Shown: positions 11,074 through 21,318 of the stretch, one piece after another
How the letters are laid out: each line of letters opens with the position of its first letter
Numbering within the stretch: position 1 is the stretch's first letter
Origin: Adiantum capillus-veneris
Taxonomy: Eukaryota > Streptophyta > Polypodiopsida > Polypodiales > Pteridaceae
Length of the DNA: 64,000 nucleotides
Assembly: GCA_014529385.2 (NCBI GenBank)
Contig: CM043942.1
Location: forward strand, 111,038,141 to 111,102,140
Reading direction: 5' to 3'
Position numbers and translations under genes: made by a program
The notes under the pieces: generated by a model
What the model saw: the letters and a program-made list of their open reading frames with translations, nothing else
Told to the model about the DNA's origin: nothing
Database searches by the model: none

Positions 11074-12768
11074 TTCCTCATCCGAGAATCTGTTAACTCA
11101 ATCCCGAGAAGAATAATCCTTCTAGAAATCAATGTAGGTATTTGTCCTTGCGCGTAATCCTGCACTGTTAGTCCAGAGGGTATTAAACCTCTTGTGTCGT
11201 CCCGCATAGGGCATGTCCATTATCGAGAGCATTAAGCTCATGCGAATCTTCTTGTGCCATCTTACCAAAGTAAGTTCTTATTCCGGGCCTTTGCTTTGGG
11301 TAGGCCAATTGTTCTGATCCGAAGATCCCTTGTGCATTGCAATGTTTTCTTTACGCCTACTTGCATCTATTTCTTGCGGAAATCATCAAGAATTTTTCAC
11401 TTAGCAAGCATCTAGGACTCCTCGCAAAATCTTAGGCAGATAAAAATTCTAGCCATACCATTCTGTGAACATAAGTTCAAACTCGGCCCACTCAAGGGCA
11501 AACGCGCTTTAGATCTCAAGGATGTTCTCCCATATGTGGTTAAGGTAATTCTTACCATTTTGAAACGGTTGGCGAATTTTACTCTTACGAACATAATAGT
11601 TCGAATTTATTCCAGTAGCGTGTAAATGCTACATGACATGCTCATGGAGAAATATATATTGCAACCAAAAGTCACTATTGTAATGGTAAAAGCACATAGC
11701 GTAGTCAATGATCAACGACCATCAGAAAACCTCTTCTCTGTAGAGAAACTCAAATTCCTTCTACCGAACACAACTCAAATAGAGATTATCGTGTTAGAAT
11801 ATCCTTGCGCACAAAAAAGGCGCTCAAGAGAATATAACAAACTCTCATCCAATTCTTGAAAAGGAAGTTGGTTCATCTCATTCCGTTCAGCAAAAAAAAA
11901 AATTGACTCGTAGATGACACACCTTGGCACAGGTTTGCATCTTCGTGTAATTATCCATGTACTCAAAGGTGTACATAATTCTTAATCTGTGTTAGAGTTT
12001 CGGTGAACCTGGGAAATTACCTTCCCTAAGATCCTTAAGAGCGAAGACACTCAACCTAATGATCCCTTGGCTCGATCTTAGAGCAAAACCCGCTCATCAA
12101 ATGAACTAGGATTTCAATCCTTGGATTCCTCGAGCACAAGCCGTAGCCGTCGCTTGTTCCTTCCCTCGTAAAGAGAGTGTTCATTCGCTTGTGCGAAAAG
12201 CATTACCATAGCTTCCATTAATTGGTTTAGGCTTCAAGCTTAGCGAAAGCTTTTACTCTGCTTGAAATCTCAGAATGGTTTCTTCCTTTCTGCCATCCTA
12301 CCCGCAATAGCAGGTAATTTATTGGAGAACTACCGAATACCAGATCAATAGTTGACCTTCCGGCTAGTTGAGCAAACCAATTCATCTCAAAAAACAATGT
12401 TTCAAATTGATCCTGCTCTCTTAAACACTCGAGAGTGAGTAGTCCCAGTTAGACATAACCATACCTCGTGCAAAAGAGAAAACACGCACAATGCACTTTA
12501 TGATTTCCTCAAAGATGTAACTTTGATCAAAAACCTACCCTCTCACTTAAAGTTCCAAGGTCTTCTGTTCAGAATCTCAAGAAACAGTTTGAATTCCCTT
12601 ACTCCAAACTTTCTTCAGATAACCACATATCCGTCGGGGAGGGATAAGAAAAATTTGATGTTTCTGTGTTCAATGGTTCCCGTCTCACTGCGGGGATCAG
12701 ATTCTACGTACACTGAGGTGTACACTTTCAGCTTGTATTGCTGACTCCACCATCCGCTGCAAAGTATC

Positions 12769-13020
12769 TTACAGATGTGTCTACAAAATTCGGGCAAAAG
12801 TCCTTCGGTGAATTTCTTCATCTTTCCTTCCTCAGAGAGGGTCAAGAGTGGAGCTATATTGGTAAGAGTAAACCACTACTTGCTTTGACTCGCTCATGTT
12901 CCTATTGGCAAACCGATCCCAATCCTCTTGGATAACTTCCTCAAAGCATAGAGGGAAAAAAAAATTGTCGAAAAATTCAGGCCTGAATTGAATCCAAGTC
13001 TTGTTGTAAGTTCCTTGCAT
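12769..13020 (-). pseudogene. Degenerate retrotransposon gag
   Basis: Two overlapping minus-strand pieces read TWIQFRPEFFDNFFF, then EVIQEDWDRFA, then SEEGKMKKFTEGLLPEF. This follows the order of the Retrotrans_gag capsid domain (aromatic-rich W..F...F...FFP, then a later EE....F..GL.PE block). A frameshift divides the pieces. It is the only protein-like trace in the outermost element and suggests a gypsy-type ancestry. Similarity was judged by eye. Confidence 0.5.
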
Positions 13021-13047
13021 AGCTTTGGTATACCACCAAGTCCTTGT

Positions 13048-14183
13048 CGTAAGGTGCAGCCAAAGTGAATGTTACACTTTGCTCAAGATGAGTGCTCCAG
13101 ACTATGCTCAAGGGTTCCTTTTACTTACGGAAGGGAGAGCCTTCCATTTCTTTAGTGAGAGAGTGCAAATGATCACAAATGAAGGTGCTGAGACTGAGAG
13201 ATAGAGAGAAGAATACGACACCAGAATGTTGTCAAACCCTCCTCCAAGGGCCCCACTCTCTATGGCGAGAGCAGTCTACTATTGATTGCACAAATTTCTC
13301 AATGGTCTGAATGCAATGGTCTTGCCAACGATGTCAACGACGATGATGACAACGACGAGACGGGCTGAAAATTGAAAACGCTAGGGACTGAGATCTGCAG
13401 ATCTTGTATCTACTGAATTCTGACTCTATGTCGGTGACGATGGCGATGACAACGACGTGACAACGATGCCCTGAAAATGCAGATGCTGAAATCTCGAATA
13501 GCGGGCTGAATCTGCAAACGTTGGCTGATCTGACAACGCGGCGAGGATCTGTTGCGCGAAGGTGAGATCTACGAGGTTTGGGGGCTGCTGTACGGATCCT
13601 AATTTCTGAAAATGCAAAACGCTGATGCAAAAAGTGGTTTCGTCGCCAAGGAACTGCAAAACGCTAGGCGGACCGGTTTTTCCAAAAACGTTAGGGCTGA
13701 TGTTGATATCTGCTACAAAACGCTAGAGAATCTGTTGTCGTCGGGCTGATCTGCAAATGCTGAAAACCCTAGGCTGTTCTTGATGGCTGAAAACGCTAGG
13801 TTGTTCCACCGGGGGTCTTGCTAAGAAGGTGCACTGTCAGACACTTGGTCCCTGCTACCTCTTCTGCCAGAAAGTGTTGGCGCTAGCTTTTCTTATATAG
13901 TCACTTGCAAGATTTGCCCTACCCCACTTATTAATAATAAGTGAAAAATGGCTAAAATAGGGTAAAAAGGTTCTGTGCACTGTAAAATGCTCGTGATGGA
14001 TTCTGATGGTAGTGCTGATGATCATGTTGTGTGCAACCAGAGGACATGCAATACTCTAAATGCCTGGACATGCAGGGCCTGCAAAAAGACTCACAAAGGT
14101 GCCAGAACACTTCCTAAGCTAATTGAACCCTTGTCATGAAGTACCTTGTCCACATGCACATAGGGTTAGAGGTGCACGTGACA
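13048..14183 (-). repeat. 3' LTR of Gypsy-1
   Basis: About 1.14 kb, matching 27883-29092 over its length with many substitutions and indels. It ends GTGCACGTGACA on plus and is followed by TCCCCTCCTTT, the reverse complement of the polypurine tract. Many short AAAACGCTAGG-like repeats occur in it (13370-13800). Confidence 0.85.
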
Positions 14184-14191
14184 TCCCCTCC

Positions 14192-14460
14192 TTTATAAAG
14201 TGAGGTACTGGTACCGAACTGTATGGCGTCGAGGGAGATCGCCAACAACATCTGGAAGAATCCTGGGAAGGACTCTTCACCGGCCCACTCTGATGTGTGG
14301 GTCATGCGATACTTGAACTTCATAAAGGTCTACAACGCTTGCTTCTTTGGGCCGCGCCGAAAGCGGCACAAAGTCATCTGTAGCTGCGTGAAAGCTTCAA
14401 CTTCGGCTATAGTCGTGGATCTACCTCCTTCAAGAATCTCCGAGGAGGAAAATTCTTGAA
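14192..14460 (-). pseudogene. Gypsy-1 chromodomain/C-terminal remnant
   Basis: The minus strand aligns with the end of the Gypsy-2 polyprotein: a histidine/arginine-rich block, then a stretch equivalent to KFKDRGTHEAVWVDEEFF, ending at TACCTCACTTTATAAAGGAGG just before the 3' LTR. Frameshifts are present. It directly abuts the gag remnant at 14484, which marks the internal deletion. Confidence 0.65.
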
Positions 14461-14483
14461 ACCACTTCCAACACAAAAACATG

Positions 14484-15421
14484 ATCATACCCATTCCATG
14501 TAAAACTCTTGTGCGAGAGCAATCGCTACCGCCTTGTTGAGATCGACGGGGTCGAAGACTTCTACATCAAACTTGATATAATCGTCCAACCCAAAAAGGA
14601 ATGCCTCTTCGCTCTCATTATCCGATTTGCGTAATTGGGTGCCGAGCTGCAAAACACAGTTAGAAAAAGATATGACTGGCATACCATTTTGCTTGAGATT
14701 GCGCCAATCTTCTTGCAACCGCGCTAGGTACTGAGGAGGCATAAACCGTGCCTTGAGCTTGTCTTGGAAGTCAGCCCAATTGAAGGAAAGGGGCACGCCT
14801 TCTTTGGCTTCCTCTAGGTGAGCGGTCAACTGTGCCTCTTGCCATGCGTGATACCAACTAATGGCATCACCGGCAACAAGGTAGCTAGGTACATAGTCTT
14901 CGGTACAAATTCGTTACGTAAGGTACGTAGTACAGAATAGATTGAGTTTTTAGGTACGTAAAAATTCGTCCTTTTTTTTTTCAAAAAGCGTAAAACTGAG
15001 AGTACTTCGTACCTTTACTTATGCATTCACCAAGACCTCAAATAAAGACTAGAGTCCATGACTCTAACCGAACAGTGAAAACACAAAGCTGACCAATGTC
15101 TACAGCCAAACAATGTCAAATGTCTCATGTCATGGTCTCATAAAACTAAGAGCATAAAAAAAAGTACATAATGATAATCCAAGATTAAAGTATGAAGTCC
15201 TGATTCTAACTAGTTATGCAAACCTCACAATGCACGATTATTTTTTTTCTTCGAAAAAAAGCATCCGTACAGATCCCTATCCATACGTACATATCCGTAC
15301 TGTACGGCTGTACTATACAAACCTATCCGTACGTTGTACGGATGCAACCTTGACCGGCAAGGTACATGGTCGCGGTCAAAACCTTGTTATTTCTTGTCTT
15401 CTTAGTTGTCGCAAAATAAGT
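14484..15421 (-). pseudogene. Gypsy-1 gag, C-terminal part (split by a miniature element)
   Basis: At 14829-14484 the minus strand encodes PLSFNWADFQDKLKARFMPP and LNKAVAIALAQEF, near-identical to Gypsy-2 gag. After removing 14877-15352 (a hAT-like insertion), the frame continues at 15353-15421 with the sequence that precedes it in gag (tacttattttgcgac on the minus strand). The piece upstream of that lies at 26765 and beyond, across Gypsy-2. Confidence 0.8.
14877..15352. mobile_element. Miniature hAT-like element, CAAGGT ends
   Basis: 476 bp inserted in Gypsy-1 gag with a perfect 8-bp target duplication ACCGGCAA (14869-14876 and 15353-15360). Tips are inverted: left CAAGGTAGC, right (reverse complement) CAAGGTTGC. 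The subterminal regions carry repeated CCGTAC/GTACG motifs on both sides (14890-14960 and 15265-15340). No coding capacity. The comparison with Gypsy-2 gag supplies the empty site. Confidence 0.88.
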
Positions 15422-15426
15422 ATTAA

Positions 15427-16620
15427 TGTTACGTGACACATCCAACCCTATGTGTCCGTGGACAAGCTACACCATAACAGGGTTTTCGTCAAGTCTAGTC
15501 GGTTTAGATTAGAAGTGATCTGGCACTCTTGTGAGTCTATTCGTAGACCGTGCATGCCCAGTCACTTAGTGTAGATGCATATCCTCTGGTTGCACACTGC
15601 ATAAGCATAAACATTTCCATCAGATTCCATTAGAGTCGGTTTGGGGATTTTTAAAGTGACTTTATCCTATTTTTGACATTTTTCACTTATTTATTAAGTG
15701 ACTTTTGTTGGGAACTAAGTAGGGCAAATTGGGTAAGTTAATATATAAGCAAACCCAAGTTAGCACAATTGGGCAGATAAGCAAGGAGCACAGTAGGCTT
15801 TCCAAGCAACAGGTACTCCCTCCCTCTCTCAACAAGAACCTCTCTAAGCCATCCTTGGTGAGACCACCCCCATCAACCCTAGCGTTTTGGGATCGCCAGC
15901 AAAGCCTCCATCCTTGGCGTTTTTCTCCCCAACAAGCCATCGCCAGCAAGGTCTTCACCTTGGCGTTTTTCCCTACCACACAGGCAGCCCCTACTCCAGC
16001 GTTTTGCTAACGCCAGCAACACCTGCAAGAGGGCAGCGTTTTCAGCCATAAACGCAGCCCAACACCTGCTACAGATCTGCATTTTCAGCCTTCGACATCA
16101 GCCCCAAAAACGCAGCCTGATCGTGCAAAGACCTCAGCGTTTTTATCATTCATATGAGTCTCGGCAAATCAGGGATTTTCAGCCATAAAAACAGCAGCAA
16201 ACCAATCATTTTCAGCCTCCCAAAGTGGTCCGGATTCTCAACCCTTACCCCTTTGTGGACAGCAGATAAAAGAGCATCGAATTCAGCCCTAAAGTCATCA
16301 TCGTCGTCATCGGCATAGTCCCCGTTTGCATCAGTCCATGCATCATCATTGTACACCTTTGTGCCATCAAAAGTAGACCACTCTCGCCGACGAGAGAGGG
16401 GCCTTCGGAGGAGGGTTTTACAACCTCTCGGGTGTCGTATCTCTCTTCTCTCTTTCTCTCAGTCTCATACACTTGCACGCACAATATCCACTCACTTTGT
16501 TCGTGATCATAGCACTAAGGACGGAAGGCTCTCTCCTTCCCTAAGAACCAAAAGGAACCTTGAGCAAATATAGATCACTAATCTTGAGAAAATACAACAT
16601 TCATTCTGCTGCACCTTACA
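15427..16620 (+). repeat. 5' LTR of Gypsy-2
   Basis: 1194 bp starting TGTTACGTGACACATCC and ending CACCTTACA. It contains recurring AGCGTTTT/AACGC CAGC-like short repeats at 15880-16150 and a CTCTCTTCTCTC stretch near 16440. It differs from the 3' LTR at scattered sites, so the insertion is not very recent. Confidence 0.93.
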
Positions 16621-16638
16621 TTGGTATCAGCGCTTTGG
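16621..16638 (+). other. Primer-binding site of Gypsy-2
   Basis: TTGGTATCAGCGCTTTGG directly after the LTR resembles the initiator tRNA-Met 3' complement (TGGTATCAGAGC) with one difference in the core. Confidence 0.75.
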
Positions 16639-17073
16639 AAGTGTTCTGTACTACTCAAGGGAAGAACCACAAGAATTTTTTTGCTTGTTGCGGTCGCACG
16701 AACCCAAGTTCGCTTGGGCGTGTCGATTCCTAATCGTGTTTTGTTGAAGAGTGACAGGAATCTCAAGAAAGAAGGGCTTGTCCAGCCTCCCCTTGTGTCT
16801 CTTTTCACTCATTGAGAGCGGACCGTGGACTTAGCGGCCGGCTAATCGACGTGAGGTGGGAAAAAGCAACCTTGGTGTGAGCGCAAGGCCGCCAAGGGGT
16901 GCACCCGCAGAAAGGAGTAGAACTCGGGTGAAGAGAAGATCCTTCTCCAACGCGATTTGCAAGCGAAAGAAAACCTCAAGGACCCCAAGATCCTCAAGAA
17001 CCAAGAACCCAAGAACCCAAAACCCTCTAGAACCCAAGTTCCTCGTGAACTTAAGAACCCAAGATCATAGTGC

Positions 17074-18966
17074 ATGGTCGTCACCCGAAGCAGAATGGAT
17101 ACTTCACATACAGGTGATGAGCATGAGAGAGGCGACGAAGACTTTTCCCCACCAGGAGATGATTTCTTCAACCCTCCCCCTTCGCCATCTATGCCACCAA
17201 GTGTACCAAACCCTATGGAAGCAATGGTCAAGCAGATGATGGCCATGATGGATAGACAAGAAGCAAATCGCCTTGCTCAGGACCGTGAGCGCAAGGAAAG
17301 AAACGCAAGACTTGCCGCACAACAAGAAGCAAATCGCATTGCTCAGGACCGTGAGCGCGAGGAAAGAAACGCAAGACTTGCCGCACAACAAGAAGACAAT
17401 CGCCTTGCTTTAGAACGCGAGCGCGACGCACGCAAAGAACGAAAACAGCAAAGAAAGGTGGAGGAGGCGGCTCAAAGATTGGCTTTGGAGACCGAGCGTG
17501 AAGCTCAACAAGAGCTACGCACTCAAGAATTGCTTCGACAAGCGCTAGCCTCGAAAACCGAACCACCCAAAGATCGTGGGAGTTCATCAAGTGGCGCAAG
17601 CCACGATACGGATTCCAACAACCCGATCACAGAGAAGTTGACTTTCAGTAAGTATGACGGTAAGATAGATGCTATGGTTATTCATTCTTGGTTGCCTCAA
17701 TTTAATGCTTATTTTGCGACACCTAAGAAGACACGCAATAGCAAAGTTTTGACGGCAGCTATGTACCTTGCCGGTGAGGCCATTAATTGGTACCACGCAT
17801 GGCAAGAGGCACAGCTAGCTGCGCACCTAGAGGAAGCCAACGACCTCACACCCCTTTCCTTCAATTGGGCTGATTTCCAAGACAAGCTCAAGGCGCGGTT
17901 TATGCCACCTCAGTACCTTGCACGATTGAAGGACGATTGGCGCGCTCTCAAGCAAAATGGTATGCCGGTTATATCTTTTCCTAATCGTGTTTTGCAGCTA
18001 GGTACTCAATTACGCAAATCGGATTCGGAGCGCAAAGAGGCATTTCTTTACGGATTGGACGAGTATATCAAGTATGATGTCGAGGTACTTGATCCAATCG
18101 ATCTCAACAAAGCGGTAGCGATTGCTCTCGCATACGAGATGAAGCACAACAAAGGAAAGCCTAAAGAAAACAAGACTTCTCAAGGAACCCCGCCGAATTC
18201 TCAGAACACACAGAATAGTAAGAATGGTAATTCTCCTAGCCCTTCTTCTTCTAATTCCTCGGAAAAGAACTCTAACAATGAATCTAAGGGTAAAGCTAAA
18301 GCACCTGCAAAACCTAAGCTAACCCCTGATGAAAAAGCTTCACAAGGAATTATAGGAGGATACATCATGGCTGAAGAACAAGTGATTTATGCTAAAGAAG
18401 GTAGATGTTTTCAATGCCATGTCAAGGGTCACATTAAGAAGGCCTGTCCTAAGACAGTCCCACCTAAGGAACCAAAGGCACCCACAGCTACCACAAGTAC
18501 TATCACAACACAACCTGCATCTTCTCCTGACTCTGACACACACATTGATGAATCTCTCTTAAAGTGTTATGGTCATGTAAAGGGGCAACGTTTAATCATA
18601 TTGTTTGATCCACGCAGTATGCATGATGTGATTAGTCCCCTTCTCGTTGAGAGAGCCCGCCTAGAGGTTAGTCAGAAAGCTTCTCTCGAGGTTTCTGGCT
18701 TCGCTCCTTATATGGACTCTCTCATCACGAAGGAGTGCCTTGATGTGATGTTTACCGTTCAACAAGCTTCTTTTCGTAGGAAATTTCTTGTATCTCCTCT
18801 CTCAGGATGTGATATGATTTTGGGCATTAAATGGTTTCGTGAACTTGACGCTCACATTAAATTTGGAGCTAACACGATCACTTTACATTCCGACACTGAT
18901 TCCCCCTCATCATTCGTGCTAAGGAGGGCTTGCATTCTTTGCCTCTCATCTCTCATGTATAGGTAA
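17074..18966 (+). CDS. Gypsy-2 gag-protease
   Basis: Open 630-codon frame. Residues about 1-60 are acidic/proline-rich. Residues about 65-150 hold roughly three copies of a 22-residue charged repeat (QEANRxAQDREReERNARLA type), predicted coiled coil. Residues about 200-360 form the capsid-like Retrotrans_gag region with FNWADFQDKLKARFMPP. A basic linker leads to a CCHC knuckle CFQCHVKGHIKKACP at about 445-460. The protease follows, but the active site reads LFDPRSMHDVIS where the family has LxDSGAxHxFIS, so catalytic DSG is replaced by DPR and the protease is probably inactive. The frame stops before the RT; a shift near 18960 is needed to continue. Confidence 0.85.
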   Translation: MVVTRSRMDTSHTGDEHERGDEDFSPPGDDFFNPPPSPSMPPSVPNPMEAMVKQMMAMMDRQEANRLAQDRERKERNARLAAQQEANRIAQDREREERNARLAAQQEDNRLALERERDARKERKQQRKVEEAAQRLALETEREAQQELRTQELLRQALASKTEPPKDRGSSSSGASHDTDSNNPITEKLTFSKYDGKIDAMVIHSWLPQFNAYFATPKKTRNSKVLTAAMYLAGEAINWYHAWQEAQLAAHLEEANDLTPLSFNWADFQDKLKARFMPPQYLARLKDDWRALKQNGMPVISFPNRVLQLGTQLRKSDSERKEAFLYGLDEYIKYDVEVLDPIDLNKAVAIALAYEMKHNKGKPKENKTSQGTPPNSQNTQNSKNGNSPSPSSSNSSEKNSNNESKGKAKAPAKPKLTPDEKASQGIIGGYIMAEEQVIYAKEGRCFQCHVKGHIKKACPKTVPPKEPKAPTATTSTITTQPASSPDSDTHIDESLLKCYGHVKGQRLIILFDPRSMHDVISPLLVERARLEVSQKASLEVSGFAPYMDSLITKECLDVMFTVQQASFRRKFLVSPLSGCDMILGIKWFRELDAHIKFGANTITLHSDTDSPSSFVLRRACILCLSSLMYR

Positions 18967-18967
18967 A

Positions 18968-20657
18968 GCGTGAATTACGACGAGGAGCACAAGCGGCATT
19001 CATCTATGCTACTCCAGTTTCCCAGAGCATTCAGGCTCCAGGTAAGTATTCGGAGTTGTTTACGAAGTTTAAACATCTCTTTTTGCGGGATGATCTTTCA
19101 CCTCGTCTCCCACCCGAGCGGCCGGAGGACCATCGCATCGAGCTTATGGAGGGAGCACAGCCTGTTAGTAAGGCTCCCTACCGTTTGAACAAGTCACACG
19201 AGAAAGAGTTAGAGCGACAACTCACGGAGTTGGTGGCTAGAGGATTCATACGTCCTAGTGTAAGTCCTTTCGCTGCCCCTATTTTGTTCGTTCGCAAGAA
19301 AGATGGTTCGTCTCGTTTGTGTGTTGATTACAGGGCATAAACAAGATGACCGTCAAGAACAAGTTTCCGATGCCTCGCATTGAGTATATCCTCGATAGGC
19401 TCAATGGGGCAAAGGTTTTCAACAAGGTCGATCTCAAAAGTGGATACCATCAGGTACGGGTATTCAAAGGCGACATTTTCAAGACCGATGTTCGCACTGA
19501 GCGAGGGCAATGGGAGTATATTGTTATGCCTTTTGGATTGACAAGAGCCGTGGGTATGTTCAATCGTCTCATGGTAGGTCGTTTCGGCGATGTGGTCGGT
19601 GTATATGTTCATCTTTTTAGATGATATTCTCATTTTTTCTGCATCGTGGGAGCAACATGAAAGAGATGTTGAAAGGGTACTAACTCGTTTGGATGAGTGT
19701 CAATTGTACATTGCAGCTAAGAAGTCTGAATTTTTTCTTATTGAAGTCACTTATCTGGGTTATATCATTTCTGCAGAAGGCGTCAAGCTAGACCCCGCAA
19801 AGATGGAGCAAGTTCGTAATTGGGATTTGCCCCAAACTGCATATGATGTGCGTTCTTTTCTTGGTTTATGTCAAGCATATAGTTCACACATAGAGAATTT
19901 TGCACGCATTGCTACACCTATGACTGATGTTTTGAAAGGGATAAAGACTCGCCGTCAACGCGTAGACTTGCCCAAGGCAGCCATTGAGGCTTTCGCAGCT
20001 CTCAGGTTGTGATGACAGAAGCACCATGTCTTATCCTTGCCTCTTGGAATGATCCCTTTGAGGTATGGACGGATGCGAGCAATGTCGCCATAGGCGCTGT
20101 GCTCCAGCAACATGGTCGTCCTGTAGCTTTCCTTAGCCGGAAGCTCAATAGTGCGAAAAAGAATTATTCAGTTTATGATAAAGAACTTTTGTCTGTCGTT
20201 CACTCTCTTAAGCATTGAAAGCATTTTCTGTATGGTAGAGAGTTTACAGTGCACACAGATCATCAAGCCCTCAAGTGGCTCCATCTATGCCTAGTGCACA
20301 TTGGAGTGATTGCCAAGCACAGTGGTCACAATTTTTTGAGCAATTTGGAGGTTTGTGCCTGGAAAAGCTAACCCCGTTGCAAATGCGTTGAGTCACAAAG
20401 GACAGATTTTGGCTCTTGAGTCAAGAACCACATTTTCTATACAGGGTGAGTCTTTTGACAGCATGAAGAATCAATATGCAGATTCGGAGTTTGGTAAGTA
20501 TTGGTTGCAGGCTCTTGCTTCCCAAGGGCCCAGCAACTATCTCATTCGTGATGGATTGTTATTTTTTTGTCAGCGTTTATGTGTGTTGCCCTCTCTCAGC
20601 CCAACCATATTGCATGATGCACATGATTCTCTCACGGGTGGGCACAGGGGTTTGAAC
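18968..20657 (+). pseudogene. Gypsy-2 RT-RNase H and integrase N-terminus, frameshifted
   Basis: Continues gag-protease in other frames. RT blocks: PYRLNKSHEKELERQL (19180), FVRKKDGSSRLCVDYRA (19290), KVDLKSGYHQVRV (about 19425), MPFGLTRA (about 19530) and FLDDILIF (about 19615), the last carrying the catalytic Asp pair. RNase H: FEVWTDASNVAIGAVL (about 20055) and VHTDHQALKWL (about 20250). The integrase zinc domain begins near 20610 (TGGHRGLNQ) and is cut by hAT-1. Breaks occur near 18966, 19337, 19610, 20010 and 20218. It would encode the polymerase and nuclease for cDNA synthesis if intact. Confidence 0.85.
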
Positions 20658-21006
20658 CAGAGTAAGAAGGAACGGACGGAACGGGCCCCTCCCGTTCCCG
20701 GAACGCGTTCCCATGGGGGTCGGACAGTCGGAACGAAAACGGACACTTTTCGAAACGCCTGCCGGAACACTCACCGGAACGGGCGGAACGCCGGTGGAAC
20801 AGACGGCCTGGCAGAATGGCAGTTTTAAAAAAACTGTCCGTTGCTAAAAAAACAGACGTTTGGGTTTTTTGAAATTTGAACGCCATGGGTTTTGGGGGGA
20901 GATCTTCCCTATATAATAAGCCAAGGCTCAAGGCATTGGGCAAGGTTGAAGGCACTCTAGTCTCTCTCTCTCTCCCAAGGCACTCTCTCGAGTCTCTCCC
21001 TCCCTT

Positions 21007-21185
21007 GGGCCTCAAGGCTTTAAGCCTCAAGGCTCAAGCTTGACGCTCCACCTCTCAAGCTCCACCTCTCCATCAAGCTCCATCTCTCCCTCAAGCTCCA
21101 CCTCTCCATCTCTCTCATTCATCACCTCTCTCGAGTCTCCTCTCCCTTGGGCCTCAAGGCTTTAAGCCTCAAGGCTCAAGCTTGA
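21007..21185. repeat. Duplicated 37-bp segment in hAT-1 leader
   Basis: The segment running through CCTTGGGCCTCAAGGC and AAGCCTCAAGGCTCAAGCTT occurs at about 21004-21043 and again at about 21146-21185. It is separated by CTCCACCTCT/CATCAAGCTC-type repeats. A CT tract follows at 21238-21286. All of it lies upstream of the transposase ATG and is probably leader or promoter. Confidence 0.75.
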
Positions 21186-21233
21186 GATTCAAAAATCAAG
21201 ACTCCACCTCTCCATCACTCTCTACCGCGCCAT

Positions 21234-21289
<56 letters not shown>

Positions 21290-21318
21290 ATTCCTTCCTC
21301 TATCGAGTCTCATCACTT

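Larger units (their letters stand above)
10668..13047 (-). other. Internal non-coding part of the outermost element
   Basis: About 2.4 kb with no intact frame. It holds a polypurine tract at its start, a tandem duplication at 10797-11073, and a degenerate gag at its far end (12769-13020). The middle (11100-12700) shows nothing recognisable on either strand. It presumably contains decayed pol sequence or non-coding filler. Confidence 0.6.

Noticed and set aside
15880-16330. Regularly spaced AACGC/GCGTTTT repeats in the Gypsy LTRs as a CRISPR-like array
   Set aside because: The units are short, imperfect and irregularly spaced, and they occur in the LTRs of both gypsy elements of a plant genome. 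They are LTR-internal repeats.
16621-16638. tRNA gene at the TGGTATCAG sequences
   Set aside because: Only the primer-complementary 12-18 bases are present next to each LTR; no cloverleaf can be drawn.
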